A stretch of 23,038 nucleotides of DNA from contig MGXX01000047.1 of assembly GCA_001801515.1 (NCBI GenBank), positions 23,185 to 46,222 of the forward strand, written 5' to 3'. A model generated the notes under the pieces. That model was not told the origin of the DNA. It worked only from the letters and a program-made list of their open reading frames with translations, and did not search any database. Of the stretch, positions 1-8,288 are shown piece by piece (position 1 is the first letter of the stretch; the number at the start of each line of letters is the position of its first letter). Source of the stretch: Gammaproteobacteria bacterium RIFCSPHIGHO2_12_FULL_38_11. Lineage in GTDB: Bacteria; Pseudomonadota; Gammaproteobacteria; Coxiellales; Coxiellaceae. A program made the position numbers and the translations under genes.

Positions 1-1484
1 CCTTGCGAAATCGACTGTAATTTTTTACCTTCAAATTCGTTTAAATGAGACGTTAACCATTCATCTACACGATCAGACAATAGCAACACTTCAATATTTT
101 TTTTGCGAAATACTTCTAATAATGGACTATTTTTTGCTGCTTGAAAATTATCTGCAACAATAAAATATATTTTGTCTTGGCCGGTTTGCATGCGCGACAC
201 ATAATCTTTTAAGCTTGCTTCTTGTTTTTCAGAATCAGTATGCGTTGTTGAAAAACGCAATAAATTCGCAATGCGATCTTTGTTTGCATAATCTTCTGCA
301 GGACCTTCTTTTAATACCGCCCCAAAAGTAGCCCAAAATTCAGCATACTTTTCTTTATTATTTTCTGCTAAATCTTCTAATAAACCCAACATACGTTTTA
401 CGCAGGCTGACTTAATTGAATCAATTGTTTTATTGGATTGTAAGATTTCACGAGAAACATTTAACGGCAAATCATTCGTATCAATAATACCTTTAACAAA
501 GCGTAAATACATCGGCATGAAATGTTCAGCATCGTCCATAACAAACACGCGTTTTACATATAATTTTAAGCCGCGTACACCCTCACGATTCCATAAATCA
601 AATGGCGCACGTTTAGGAATATACAACAAACTCGTATACTCCAATTTTCCTTCCACTTTATTATGTGCCCATATCAATGGATCTTCAAAATCATGCGCAA
701 TATGCTTATATAGCGCTGCATATTGTTCATCCTTAATTTCACTTTTTGGCAACGTCCACAATGCATTTGCCTGATTAACCACTTCTTCCTCTGGAATAAC
801 AATTTCATCTTTTTTAGCTTTTGAGGATTTTTCAATTTTTGCCATCATAATCGGTAAAACAATATGGTCTGAATATTTTGTAATTATCGAACGTAAACGA
901 TAATCTTCTAAATATTCATCCATTTCTTTTTTAAGATATAGGGTAATTTCAGTTCCGCGAGGCGTGTAATCAATGTTGTTAACAATGAATTCACCTTTTC
1001 CGTTAGACTCCCAGCAAACACCTTGATTAATTTGCGTTCCGGCTCTACGCGTGCGGACAACAACATTATCAGCAACGACATAGGCAGAATAAAACCCCAC
1101 GCCAAATTGGCCGATTAACTGCGAATCATTTTTTTCAGCGCCATTGGATAATTTCTCTTTAAAGGCGCGCGTACCAGATTTAGCAATTGTGCCTAAATTG
1201 GTAATCGCTTCTTCACGATTCATGCCAATACCATTGTCCCGGATAGTCACTGTTCTATTGTCTTTATCAATTGAAACCCAGATTTTTAATTCGGAATCAT
1301 TTTCATATAAAGCGGCATCGGTTAATGCTTCATAACGCAATTTATCAGCGGCATCTGAAGCATTGGATATCAATTCGCGCAAAAATATTTCTGGATTGCT
1401 ATAAAGCGAATGCGCAACCAATTCCAATAATTGATTGACGTCAGCGCCAAAGGACAATGTTTCTTTTTGTGCAGCAGTGGTCAT
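1..1484 (-). CDS. htpG: HtpG, bacterial Hsp90 chaperone (5' part, cut by window edge)
   Basis: ATP-dependent Hsp90-family cytosolic chaperone that remodels client proteins, working with DnaK. Reading the minus strand from ATG 1484 gives 494 uninterrupted codons that leave the window at base 1, so about 130 C-terminal residues (the family is about 620-635 aa) are missing. The GHKL ATPase domain is intact: ELISNASDA at residues 37-45 (catalytic Glu37, Mg-binding Asn41), DNGIGM at 83-88, GTIAKSG at 98-104 and GQFGVGFYS at 125-133. The middle domain follows, including [12 protein letters not shown]. The start is supported by AGGGGA at 1491-1496, six bases before the ATG. A heat-shock promoter lies just upstream. 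I translated the visible part by hand and found no frameshift. Confidence 0.97.
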   Translation of the reverse strand, partial: MTTAAQKETLSFGADVNQLLELVAHSLYSNPEIFLRELISNASDAADKLRYEALTDAALYENDSELKIWVSIDKDNRTVTIRDNGIGMNREEAITNLGTIAKSGTRAFKEKLSNGAEKNDSQLIGQFGVGFYSAYVVADNVVVRTRRAGTQINQGVCWESNGKGEFIVNNIDYTPRGTEITLYLKKEMDEYLEDYRLRSIITKYSDHIVLPIMMAKIEKSSKAKKDEIVIPEEEVVNQANALWTLPKSEIKDEQYAALYKHIAHDFEDPLIWAHNKVEGKLEYTSLLYIPKRAPFDLWNREGVRGLKLYVKRVFVMDDAEHFMPMYLRFVKGIIDTNDLPLNVSREILQSNKTIDSIKSACVKRMLGLLEDLAENNKEKYAEFWATFGAVLKEGPAEDYANKDRIANLLRFSTTHTDSEKQEASLKDYVSRMQTGQDKIYFIVADNFQAAKNSPLLEVFRKKNIEVLLLSDRVDEWLTSHLNEFEGKKLQSISQ

Positions 1485-1520
1485 ATGCGTTCCCCTGATT
1501 GTTTAATTAAGATGCTTTGG

Positions 1521-1548
1521 AGATGGGGTTTTATTGTCATAATTCAAG
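1521..1548 (-). promoter_or_regulatory. sigma-32 heat-shock promoter of htpG
   Basis: On the minus strand, CTTGAA (1543-1548) is followed after 14 bases by CCCCATCT (1521-1528). This matches the RpoH consensus CTTGAAA-N(11-16)-CCCCATNT almost completely. It lies about 37 bases upstream of the htpG ATG, pointing at it. RpoH control of htpG is established in enterobacteria; here it is inferred from the motif. Confidence 0.88.
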
Positions 1549-1687
1549 GGGGATGACAATGTAAATGAGCGAACGCGTGAATCAAAAGCACGCACGTGGC
1601 AAGCGTGAGCAAGCCGAGTAAGTGCGTAGGTCTATGCAAATTAATCTATAGCGAAAGCAAAAAGAACAGAACACACAGAGCACTCAT

Positions 1688-1715
1688 AAAAAAAGGAGCC
1701 GAAGCTCCTTTTTTT
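1688..1715 (-). terminator. Rho-independent terminator of the 251-aa barrel gene
   Basis: Stem GGAGC/GCTCC closed by a TTCG tetraloop (minus strand), flanked by A7 and T7, which extend the stem and supply the U-tract. It lies 21 bases after the stop of the outer-membrane gene. The flanking A and T runs could let it act on both strands. The sequence is identical over 30 bp to the terminator of the second barrel gene. Confidence 0.9.
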
Positions 1716-1736
1716 GTTTTTGTATTAATACAACGA

Positions 1737-2492
1737 TTAAACGTTGAATTTATAACCCAAGAAACCAGTGTATTGGTTGATTTCTGGTGCAGCATTTGGC
1801 GCGCCAAATGATGCATTGCTGTTGTTAATTGCAGAATTACCAGGCAAATACATGTACTGTCCGCCGACAATCCAGCTACCCCAAAGGTATTGAATACCAG
1901 CACCAAACACAGGCGCCCAGTAGCCACCATTACCAGAAACTGCATTTAAAGAAGCAACAGTTGTATTACTCAAGCTATATGACAGTGAACGATAAGCAAC
2001 ACCAATTTTACCGAATAAGTCTAGGTTGTCCATAACAGGCACACTTAATTTACCAGCCATGTAAGCAAACCAAGAGTTAACAGTTGCTGTACTACCTATA
2101 ACACTACTCAAGTCTCCCGTTGCACCACCAGTAACTTGTGGTATGTAAAACCAACCAGCTTCCACAGCGATGTGTTGCGTGATGTTGTAGCCTAAATCAG
2201 CGCCACCAGTCACACCACCATTACCGTTACTACCGCCAGTCGCACCACCAACATTGGCAGGGGTAAAAGCCGCGCCACTAACGCCACTACCAAATTGACC
2301 AATTAATTGATTTCCATTGAAGTTAGTCCAGTTTGATTGTGTATAACCAACATGGCCTTCAAGATAAATACTATTTTGAAACGCAGGTTCTGAAGGCATA
2401 GCCATGTGATCTGGTCCGCCTGCCATTGCAGCAGTTGCACCGATCGCTACTAAACCCGCAGCTGTTAATACTAATATTTTTTTTACCGACAT
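1737..2492 (-). CDS. Small outer-membrane beta-barrel protein (paralogue A)
   Basis: 251 aa. It has a clear Sec signal peptide: MSVKK, then a hydrophobic core (ILVLTAAGLVAIGATA) and a signal-peptidase I site AMA|GG near residue 24. The rest alternates polar and hydrophobic residues with aromatic girdles (GWFYIP, YLWGSWIVGGQYMY, GFLGYKFNV), as expected of an 8-10-stranded outer-membrane barrel. A Gly/Asn-rich stretch around residues 65-98 looks like an extended surface loop. It is paralogous to the next gene, with the same MSVKK...AMAGG leader and matching GHxGY, D-x-GY-x-I and VE-x-GWF blocks. RBS AGAGGGA precedes the ATG. The exact family (OmpA-like/OmpW-like or the Lpg1974-type pore family of Legionellales) and the substrate cannot be fixed by eye. 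Confidence 0.85.
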   Translation of the reverse strand: MSVKKILVLTAAGLVAIGATAAMAGGPDHMAMPSEPAFQNSIYLEGHVGYTQSNWTNFNGNQLIGQFGSGVSGAAFTPANVGGATGGSNGNGGVTGGADLGYNITQHIAVEAGWFYIPQVTGGATGDLSSVIGSTATVNSWFAYMAGKLSVPVMDNLDLFGKIGVAYRSLSYSLSNTTVASLNAVSGNGGYWAPVFGAGIQYLWGSWIVGGQYMYLPGNSAINNSNASFGAPNAAPEINQYTGFLGYKFNV

Positions 2493-2601
2493 TTTAAATT
2501 CCCTCTTTTTGGATCTTTAAGAAAAAATAAAGTCGATAAATAAATCTTTCAGAAAAATTTCCGTGAGACTTATTAGTATCGACCCTTTTTCCGCTCAATA
2601 A

Positions 2602-2622
2602 CACGATGCAAAATGCATTGTG
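2602..2622 (-). promoter_or_regulatory. 5'-UTR stem-loop of paralogue A
   Basis: On the minus strand CACAATGC-ATTTT-GCATCGTG forms an 8-bp stem with one A-C mismatch and a 5-base loop. It starts 110 bases upstream of the ATG and only a few bases after the transcription start predicted from the promoter at 2632-2659. This is the position of the stabilising 5' hairpin known from ompA mRNAs. That role is inferred. Confidence 0.5.
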
Positions 2623-2631
2623 CGTACAAAA

Positions 2632-2659
2632 ATTATGTTACCCAATATAAAATCAATAA
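2632..2659 (-). promoter_or_regulatory. Candidate sigma-70 promoter of paralogue A
   Basis: On the minus strand TTATTG (2654-2659), a 16-base spacer, then CATAAT (2632-2637). The -35 is weak, but the position relative to the downstream hairpin mirrors the better promoter of the neighbouring paralogue. The rest of the 2493-2902 gap is very AT-rich, apart from the terminator at 2857-2882, and holds no convincing ORF. Confidence 0.4.
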
Positions 2660-2856
2660 ACAAGCTTTTATTTAATTAAAACAAATTACTTTGTTTATTT
2701 TAAAATCAATTTGGTAATTATGTATAATTTTTCACTAAAATAAAATGAAAATTGAATTTGATTATTATGCGAGCAAACACGGAGTCAGAAGCGCGCACAC
2801 GCATTTACGCAGCGAATACAGGTAAAGAACATAAAAAAATGTCAGACCCAAGTCAT

Positions 2857-2882
2857 AAAAAAAGGAGCCGAAGCTCCTTTTT
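2857..2882 (-). terminator. Rho-independent terminator of the 228-aa barrel gene
   Basis: GGAGC/GCTCC stem with a TTCG tetraloop (minus strand), flanked by seven A and five T, 20 bases after the stop codon. Bases 2853-2882 are identical to 1684-1713, so the terminator has been copied together with the gene. Confidence 0.9.
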
Positions 2883-2902
2883 GAAAACATAAACACTAAC
2901 GA

Positions 2903-3589
2903 TTAAATAGTAAACTTGTAACCCAAGCCTAATGTAAATACGTTAGCAGCCACCGTGCTCAGTGCGCCTCTGTTAGTATTAAATGGGAAGGAGTTATTAG
3001 CACCCATGAAGTACGCGTATTGGAAAATACCCGACCATGCGTCACTAAAGCTATAATCCAAACCAGTTGCAAACATAGGACGAACATACGTAGACGTACC
3101 TGTATTAACAGCAGCTAGCGTTTGTGCAGCAGCAGGAAGCGTTGCACTGCGATACGCAACACCCAATTTAAAGAAGATATCCGTGCTGTTGAGCAAAGGC
3201 AACGGCATCATGTACTTACCAGCTAAGTATAATACCCAGCTTGTCAAATACGATGATCCAGTCGCGCTTGATTGCACGTTAACATCAGGCAAATGGAACC
3301 AACCTAATTCCACACCAAAATGTCTATTTATTTTGTAACCAGTATCTAAGCCAGCAGCAAAACCACCGCTTGTATTACTGTTGTTGACAGTACCGACGTT
3401 CGTTGCAGCACGCCAACCACGGTTATCATAATAATTTTGACGAGCATAACCTAAATGACCTTCGATGTAGTAGCCATTATCTGCAGTAGCTGCAGTTGGT
3501 TCTTGCGTAAAACCACCAGCCATTGCCGCAGTCATACTCACCGCAGCTGCACCAGCAGCACATAACAAAAGAGTTTTCTTTACCGACAT
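2903..3589 (-). CDS. Small outer-membrane beta-barrel protein (paralogue B)
   Basis: 228 aa. The signal peptide is MSVKKTLLLCAAGAAAVS... with a signal-peptidase I site AMA|GG near residue 24; Cys10 lies in the hydrophobic core and does not form a proper lipobox. The mature part has barrel-type strands (YYIEGHLGYARQNY, FGVELGWFHLP, SWVLYLAGKYMMP, GIFQYAYFMGA, VFTLGLGYKFTI). It is the paralogue of the downstream 251-aa gene and is shorter mainly because it lacks that gene's Gly-rich loop. RBS GAGAGGGA sits before the ATG. Each gene has its own promoter and terminator, so the pair is a tandem duplication rather than an operon. Function is probably a porin or structural outer-membrane protein; the ligand is unknown. 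Confidence 0.85.
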   Translation of the reverse strand: MSVKKTLLLCAAGAAAVSMTAAMAGGFTQEPTAATADNGYYIEGHLGYARQNYYDNRGWRAATNVGTVNNSNTSGGFAAGLDTGYKINRHFGVELGWFHLPDVNVQSSATGSSYLTSWVLYLAGKYMMPLPLLNSTDIFFKLGVAYRSATLPAAAQTLAAVNTGTSTYVRPMFATGLDYSFSDAWSGIFQYAYFMGANNSFPFNTNRGALSTVAANVFTLGLGYKFTI

Positions 3590-3676
3590 TGAACTTCCCT
3601 CTCAATATTTAATTTTAAAATTCTGAAAGCCGCGTCGGAAAGACATTCCCCGATTCACGAACTCCCAAATAAACGA

Positions 3677-3695
3677 CGATACAAAACATGTATCG
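3677..3695 (-). promoter_or_regulatory. 5'-UTR stem-loop of paralogue B
   Basis: Perfect 7-bp inverted repeat CGATACA (3677-3683) / TGTATCG (3689-3695) with a 5-base loop. It begins about four bases after the predicted transcription start and 88 bases before the ATG. It is likely the 5'-terminal hairpin of the transcript. Confidence 0.55.
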
Positions 3696-3705
3696 CATTT
3701 GAGGT

Positions 3706-3734
3706 ATATTACCTAATCATTTTCGTTGAAACAA
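3706..3734 (-). promoter_or_regulatory. sigma-70 promoter of paralogue B
   Basis: On the minus strand TTGTTT (3729-3734), a 17-base spacer, then TAATAT (3706-3711). The -10 lies inside a small palindrome AGGTATATTACCT (3702-3714), possibly a regulator site. The predicted start near 3699 gives a leader of about 110 bases. Confidence 0.6.
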
Positions 3735-3845
3735 GCATGCAATCAAAATCATCGTGGTGTTTTCGAAAAACAGAACTGATTATGACTTAATAAAAGTGAA
3801 ATCGTAAATTAATGGGTCAGTGATCGGTTATCAGTGATCCCGCCC

Positions 3846-5927
3846 CTACGCATGCAAATATTTTATCTCTGCCGCAATCCAACGCTGCATTAATAATGGT
3901 ACCACCGCAGGATGGTCGCTTATTAATTGTTGGCTCACTGTTTGCACAATCGACAACAGATGCTGATCGCGCATTAAATCCGCTATTCGCAATTGCATCA
4001 ATCCCGATTGTCGCGCACCCAACACATCGCCCGGCCCGCGCATTTTCAAATCTTGCTCGGCAATCACAAAGCCGTCTTGCGTTTCACGCATTAAAGACAA
4101 ACGCTTTTTTGCAATATCAGATAAAGGAGGTTGATAGAGCAGCACACAAAAACTCGCCTGACTTCCCCGACCCACTCGCCCACGCAATTGGTGTAATTGC
4201 GATAAACCCAGTCGTTCTGGATTTTCAATAATCATCAAACAGGCATTTGGCACATCAACACCCACTTCAACAACCGTGGTTGCCACCAATAAATCTATTT
4301 CACCCAATTGAAATGCGGTCATTATTGCATTTTTTTCATCTGATTTTAATCGACCATGAATTAAAGCAATGCGCAATTCACGCAATTCTTCTTTTAAATA
4401 GTTAAAAGTGGTTTCCGCAGCTTGGCATTGTAATAATTCTGATTCGTCTATTAGGGTGCAAATCCAGTAGGCTTGTGAAGTTTGGCAATGCTTTTTCACA
4501 CGCGCAATAATATCATCACGCTTGGAAGAAGCAATTAATACGGTTGAAATGGGTTTTCGTCCTGGCGGTAATTCATCTATCACTGAAAAATCTAAATCAG
4601 CATAGGCCGTCATCGCCAATGTTCGCGGAATCGGCGTTGCCGTCATAATGAGTTGATGCGGAAATACACCTGTTTTCAATCCCTTCTTCATCAAAGCCAA
4701 TCGTTGATGCACACCAAATCGATGTTGTTCATCAATAATTAATAATGAAAGATTTTTAAACGCAACATCACTTTGAAATAAAGCATGCGTACCAATAATT
4801 AAATCAATTTCGCCCGATAATAATTTTGCTTTAACAGATTTTTGCGCTAGTTCAGATTGTCGCCCCAATAATAAATCAACTTTAATATTCAGTGGTGATA
4901 GCCATTTTAAAAAACTTTGAAAATGCTGTTCTGATAAAATTTCAGTCGGCGCCATTAGGGCAACTTGATGACCTTGTGCAATGGCGTTTAATGCCGCAAA
5001 ACACGCAACAATTGTTTTACCTGAACCCACGTCGCCTTGCAGTAAACGCAACATGGGTGTTGTCCGCATCAAATCAGTTTGAATTTCAGTTAATACACGG
5101 CTTTGTGCGTTCGTTAATTGAAAAGGCAATTGTGCCAATAATTTTTCTTCATAATCGTGTGCATGCGCTAGTGCAACAGAAACATTTAATTGTGCGGTAC
5201 GTCGTAATTGTTGCAAACTGAGTTGATGCGCAATTAATTCTTCTACAATCAATCGCACAAGCGCCGGATGTTTCCCTTGCAGCAACGCATCAGGATTAAT
5301 ATCCATTGGCGGAAAATGGATAAATGACAAGGCATCGTTCAGTATAAAAAAATTAAATTGTTTTAAAATGGCGTCTGGCAATAATTCAGGTAAAATATTT
5401 TCTTTCAGTAATAAACTCAAAGCTTGGCGCATTAATTTTCGCAATGTATTTTGTTGCAATCCTTTCGTCGCAGGATAAACAGGTAATAAACACGGCGATA
5501 ATGATAAAACACTGTCAGCAATAATTTGATTAACAGACGCATATTCTGGATGCGTCATTTCTAAATGCCCTGAAAAACCAAATCGCACTTCACCAAAACA
5601 ACGCACACGCCCACGCATATTTAACAAACGCTTATAATGTGATGGTGCAAAATAATAAAAAACCAAATCAATTGAACGGGCGCCATCACGCAAAACACAT
5701 TTTAAATAACGTCGCGCCCCCACGATTTGCACGGATTCGATAGTGCCTTCAATTAATATACGATCACCCGATTTAATTTCAGAAATTGAGTAAACACGCG
5801 AGCGGTCTTCATATCGCAATGGCAAATGCAATAATAAATCTTGCACGGTGAGAATATTTAAATGGGCTAGCAATTCAGCGCATTTTGGGCCGACGCCTTT
5901 GAGAATGGTTATCGAGATAGGGGTCAT
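3846..5927 (-). CDS. recG: RecG, ATP-dependent branched-DNA helicase
   Basis: Superfamily-2 helicase that binds and regresses stalled replication forks and Holliday junctions. 693 aa matches the family. It has an N-terminal wedge/OB domain (about 1-240, with GVGPK at 11-15), then Walker A GDVGSGKT (298-305), DEQHR Walker B (399-403), motif III TATPIPRT (429-436) and motif VI QLRGRVGRG (580-588), and a C-terminal TRG-type region. All helicase motifs look intact. ATG 5927 overlaps the hipA stop as ATGA (5924-5927), which implies translational coupling. No separate promoter is visible directly upstream, so recG probably depends on transcription through the toxin-antitoxin genes. Confidence 0.97.
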   Translation of the reverse strand: MTPISITILKGVGPKCAELLAHLNILTVQDLLLHLPLRYEDRSRVYSISEIKSGDRILIEGTIESVQIVGARRYLKCVLRDGARSIDLVFYYFAPSHYKRLLNMRGRVRCFGEVRFGFSGHLEMTHPEYASVNQIIADSVLSLSPCLLPVYPATKGLQQNTLRKLMRQALSLLLKENILPELLPDAILKQFNFFILNDALSFIHFPPMDINPDALLQGKHPALVRLIVEELIAHQLSLQQLRRTAQLNVSVALAHAHDYEEKLLAQLPFQLTNAQSRVLTEIQTDLMRTTPMLRLLQGDVGSGKTIVACFAALNAIAQGHQVALMAPTEILSEQHFQSFLKWLSPLNIKVDLLLGRQSELAQKSVKAKLLSGEIDLIIGTHALFQSDVAFKNLSLLIIDEQHRFGVHQRLALMKKGLKTGVFPHQLIMTATPIPRTLAMTAYADLDFSVIDELPPGRKPISTVLIASSKRDDIIARVKKHCQTSQAYWICTLIDESELLQCQAAETTFNYLKEELRELRIALIHGRLKSDEKNAIMTAFQLGEIDLLVATTVVEVGVDVPNACLMIIENPERLGLSQLHQLRGRVGRGSQASFCVLLYQPPLSDIAKKRLSLMRETQDGFVIAEQDLKMRGPGDVLGARQSGLMQLRIADLMRDQHLLSIVQTVSQQLISDHPAVVPLLMQRWIAAEIKYLHA

Positions 5928-7180
5928 ACGTAAAAAAATCCCTCATGAACAAATGCAGTAGCAACATGAGCAGAGTCTTTTTCCGTAACACCCGCTTGAC
6001 GCAAACAATTCATCCACTCTTTTTTAACTATAATAACCATATCATCAATTATCTGCTCTGCTTTCTGACTTGAAAGCAAAAATCGTTCATGCGCACTTAA
6101 TATATTTTTTTTCGATGCTAATCGACCCTGCTTGCCACACGTCATTGCGAGAAACCGCTCTTGGGAAAACGACAAAGTCGGCGTTAAATCATATGCAGGG
6201 CTCAATCGCCACTCTGTTGTTTTTGCTAAAACCGCATGATTTCTTGGGTGATCATCCGAATTTGACACCAAGGCATTAAAACAAATGCGGCCAAATAATT
6301 CACGTAAATCATTTTCTGGAGATGCGCTCGCTTGACGAATTTTATCAGCCAATAACAAATAAGACCAATCCGAATATTTCAACGGAGTATCGTCTGATTG
6401 AAGTAAAGTCAATGCACTGACCATCCGATGCCGAAAATACCCCTGTTTTGAATATTCACGGTCAAATCGCTTTACCAACAAAACATCTTTATCGGCAACG
6501 CTCACAATTTTACTTTCTGCAACGTGCAATCCACATTTTTTTGCCAATTTCAAAAGAGCATGCTCTACACGCGGCTGATTCCACCGATCGGCAGCGCTAC
6601 TGAATTTCGCAATCCAAAGACAATGCACGTCTTCAATGACTGCCTTTGGACGTGCACCACCCATTGATGTTCCCTGTAATAATAAAGCGGCTACTTGTTG
6701 CTGATCATTCACATAATTTATTGGTGTTTCATTGATAATAGCATCAGCAGTTTCCTGCAAGGTTTCAAGGTTTAACGTTCGATTAAAATGTCTTTGTGGT
6801 GCAGGTGGTATCACATTCAAACCAAATCCTAGTGCACCCGCACGATCATCAGGGCTCTGCAATAAATAATCAAATTCACCGACAATCTCTTTTTGCGCAT
6901 AACGCTCAATCACACATCGCCCCCAAAAATCGGGCATTGCATCGCGAATTGCGCCGAAAAAACCCTGCATTTTCTTTGTTTGATACCGAATTTGCGCTAA
7001 TCTCAATTCAACCGGATCTAATTCGACAGCATCTTGATGTGCTAAATAATTTTTACCATACAGGAATTCACCGATAGGTATACGATCATCCGTTGTTGAT
7101 ACACGAAAACGCGCTGCAGTAACAAATTCTGTTGCACCAGGAAGCATTATGTATACGTAGCATTCGTGCTTAGAAGTCAT
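5924..7180 (-). CDS. hipA: HipA-family serine/threonine kinase toxin
   Basis: Type II toxin. HipA kinases phosphorylate aminoacyl-tRNA synthetases (GltX in E. coli) and cause growth arrest. 418 aa with N-terminal HipA features (about 1-115), a Gly-rich autophosphorylation loop GTSMGGARPK (170-179, Ser172 in the place of E. coli Ser150), lysine in WIAKFSS (189-195), LLVKRFDR (234-241), catalytic loop NSDDHPRNH (307-315) and metal-binding Asp331 in AYDLTPT. Key residues are present, so it is probably active. It overlaps the upstream antitoxin by 11 bases and recG downstream by 4, giving a tightly coupled hipB-hipA-recG unit. The specific kinase target cannot be read from sequence. Confidence 0.92.
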   Translation of the reverse strand: MTSKHECYVYIMLPGATEFVTAARFRVSTTDDRIPIGEFLYGKNYLAHQDAVELDPVELRLAQIRYQTKKMQGFFGAIRDAMPDFWGRCVIERYAQKEIVGEFDYLLQSPDDRAGALGFGLNVIPPAPQRHFNRTLNLETLQETADAIINETPINYVNDQQQVAALLLQGTSMGGARPKAVIEDVHCLWIAKFSSAADRWNQPRVEHALLKLAKKCGLHVAESKIVSVADKDVLLVKRFDREYSKQGYFRHRMVSALTLLQSDDTPLKYSDWSYLLLADKIRQASASPENDLRELFGRICFNALVSNSDDHPRNHAVLAKTTEWRLSPAYDLTPTLSFSQERFLAMTCGKQGRLASKKNILSAHERFLLSSQKAEQIIDDMVIIVKKEWMNCLRQAGVTEKDSAHVATAFVHEGFFYV

Positions 7181-7514
7181 TGTCTAGCACCTTTTTACGT
7201 TTTGCGGCTGTTTTTGGTGCACGTGCATTTTCTAACGCGAGGCCTTCTTCATCACGATCTGGATCGCCCACATGTTGTAAGTCACCAATCAAACCCATTG
7301 CCCACAACGCACCAAAATAACTAACAATCGCGACCGTAGGCTTTCCTTTTTCAAGGTGAGAAATAACATAACGAGAAACACCTACGCGCTCTGCCAAATC
7401 TTCAATACGTAAATTACGACGCAAACGCGCAATACGTATATTGCGCCCCAGCTGTTTTAGTAACTGCTCCAGCTCAAAAGGCAATGATTTTGCAGCAAAA
7501 TTAGTTTTTGGCAT
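7170..7514 (-). CDS. hipB: HipB-like XRE antitoxin/repressor
   Basis: DNA-binding antitoxin expected to bind HipA and repress its own operon. 114 aa from ATG 7514; an in-frame TTG at 7529 would add five residues. Neither start has a good Shine-Dalgarno. XRE/Cro helix-turn-helix at about residues 24-75 (IRIARLRRNLRIEDLAERVG, then SRYVISHLEKGKPT). The basic, Ala-rich C-terminal tail (ARAPKTAAKRKK) is probably flexible and may plug HipA or be protease-sensitive. An inverted repeat overlapping the start and the -10 box is the likely operator. Confidence 0.88.
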   Translation of the reverse strand: MPKTNFAAKSLPFELEQLLKQLGRNIRIARLRRNLRIEDLAERVGVSRYVISHLEKGKPTVAIVSYFGALWAMGLIGDLQHVGDPDRDEEGLALENARAPKTAAKRKKVLDNDF

Positions 7515-7563
7515 GTTGTATAAACTCAACTTTAAAGGCTTATATGTTTATTATATACAACAT
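7513..7563 (-). promoter_or_regulatory. hipBA promoter with inverted-repeat operator
   Basis: Perfect 10-bp inverted repeat ATGTTGTATA (7513-7522) / TATACAACAT (7554-7563), arm centres 41 bp apart, close to four helical turns. A consensus -10 TATAAT (minus strand, 7550-7555) abuts the upstream arm; the other arm covers the ATG start. The -35 is poor (TTTATT near 7572-7577). Arrangement and position fit autorepression by a HipB dimer pair. Confidence 0.65.
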
Positions 7564-7666
7564 TTGTTCGCAAATAAAGTCGACAAATCAAGAAAATCGG
7601 ACATATCAATCATCCTTGAATTATTCGAAATTCTTCCATTTTCAGTGCGGATATGACAGTATCCTC

Positions 7667-8047
7667 CTAAGTTTTAGCAATATATTCCACGTGTGGTAGT
7701 CCCTTGAAATCCGCATCTTGCGTCCAAATAATTGCTTCATGCGCTAATCCTGTTGCATAAATAATGCTATCAGCCAGTGGTAATTTGTAAGTAATGCCGA
7801 GCTTTGCAGCATTGAGCGAAAGTTCAATATCTAAGTCGACAATAGCACCTTGCAACATACACTCAATACATTCAAAGGCCTCTTTTTCTGAGCGTTGACG
7901 CATAACATTTTTAAATACTTCTAAAATTGAGATGCTCGGAATGATTAAATTTTTAGTGTTTTCAATGGGGCGAGCGAAAAAATCGGCGTTTTTTGTGTTA
8001 GAGAAATATTCGAGCCAACCAGAAGAATCAACCACATTTTTTTTCAT
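7667..8047 (-). CDS. vapC: VapC-type PIN-domain ribonuclease toxin
   Basis: 126 aa, a typical size for VapC. Acidic Mg-binding residues of the PIN fold are visible: Asp7 (VVDSSGW), Glu43 (SILEVFK), Asp93 (LPLADSIIYA) and Asp111/Asp113 (WTQDADF). VapC toxins cleave tRNA or rRNA. The ATG overlaps the stop of the upstream antitoxin (ATGA, 8044-8047), and AGGA lies six bases before it. No truncation is seen, so the toxin is probably functional. The RNA target is unknown. Confidence 0.92.
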   Translation of the reverse strand: MKKNVVDSSGWLEYFSNTKNADFFARPIENTKNLIIPSISILEVFKNVMRQRSEKEAFECIECMLQGAIVDLDIELSLNAAKLGITYKLPLADSIIYATGLAHEAIIWTQDADFKGLPHVEYIAKT

Positions 8048-8250
8048 AATCTATCCTTATCACGCTCAATGTGCGTGTCTATCCCTTTTAAAAAGCCGCG
8101 CATTTTTTTCACATCTCTGAGTAACATAAATTCAAGGCGTTGCTGATAGATAAAAACTTGTAATTTTTCACCAGGGAGCAGATGCAAGGCCTCACGAATA
8201 CTTTTGGGGATAACTACTTGAAATTTAGGGGAAACGGTTACTGTATGCAT
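8044..8250 (-). CDS. vapB: VapB-like AbrB/MazE-fold antitoxin
   Basis: 68 aa from ATG 8250. The start is chosen because GAGG (8257-8260) lies six bases upstream; the GTG at 8262 would place the ribosome site inside the gene. The N-terminal swapped-hairpin AbrB motif is clear (VSPKFQVVIPKSIREALHLLPGEKL is the family pattern, about residues 6-30). The C-terminal part (MRGFLKGIDTHIERDKDRL) is the usual disordered toxin-binding tail. Expected to bind VapC and repress the shared promoter. Overlaps vapC by 4 bases. Confidence 0.92.
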   Translation of the reverse strand: MHTVTVSPKFQVVIPKSIREALHLLPGEKLQVFIYQQRLEFMLLRDVKKMRGFLKGIDTHIERDKDRL

Positions 8251-8288
8251 CATACACCTCACTTATCGATCGTAATATCGTATGACAA

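Noticed and set aside
433..1335. Several short ORFs on both strands in the first 1.5 kb, which could suggest a broken htpG
   Set aside because: The htpG frame reads without interruption from 1484 to the window edge; the short ORFs are antisense or out-of-frame shadows.
3817..3839. Direct repeat TCAGTGATC (3817-3825 and 3831-3839) after recG, with related GATCACTG near 19700
   Set aside because: Nine bases with no hairpin, T-run or known binding motif; could be chance.
7551..7604. 17-codon ORF (MSDFLDLSTLFANKCCI) with AAGGA upstream, between vapC and hipB
   Set aside because: It overlaps the hipB -10 box and operator, has no family resemblance and is too short to support.
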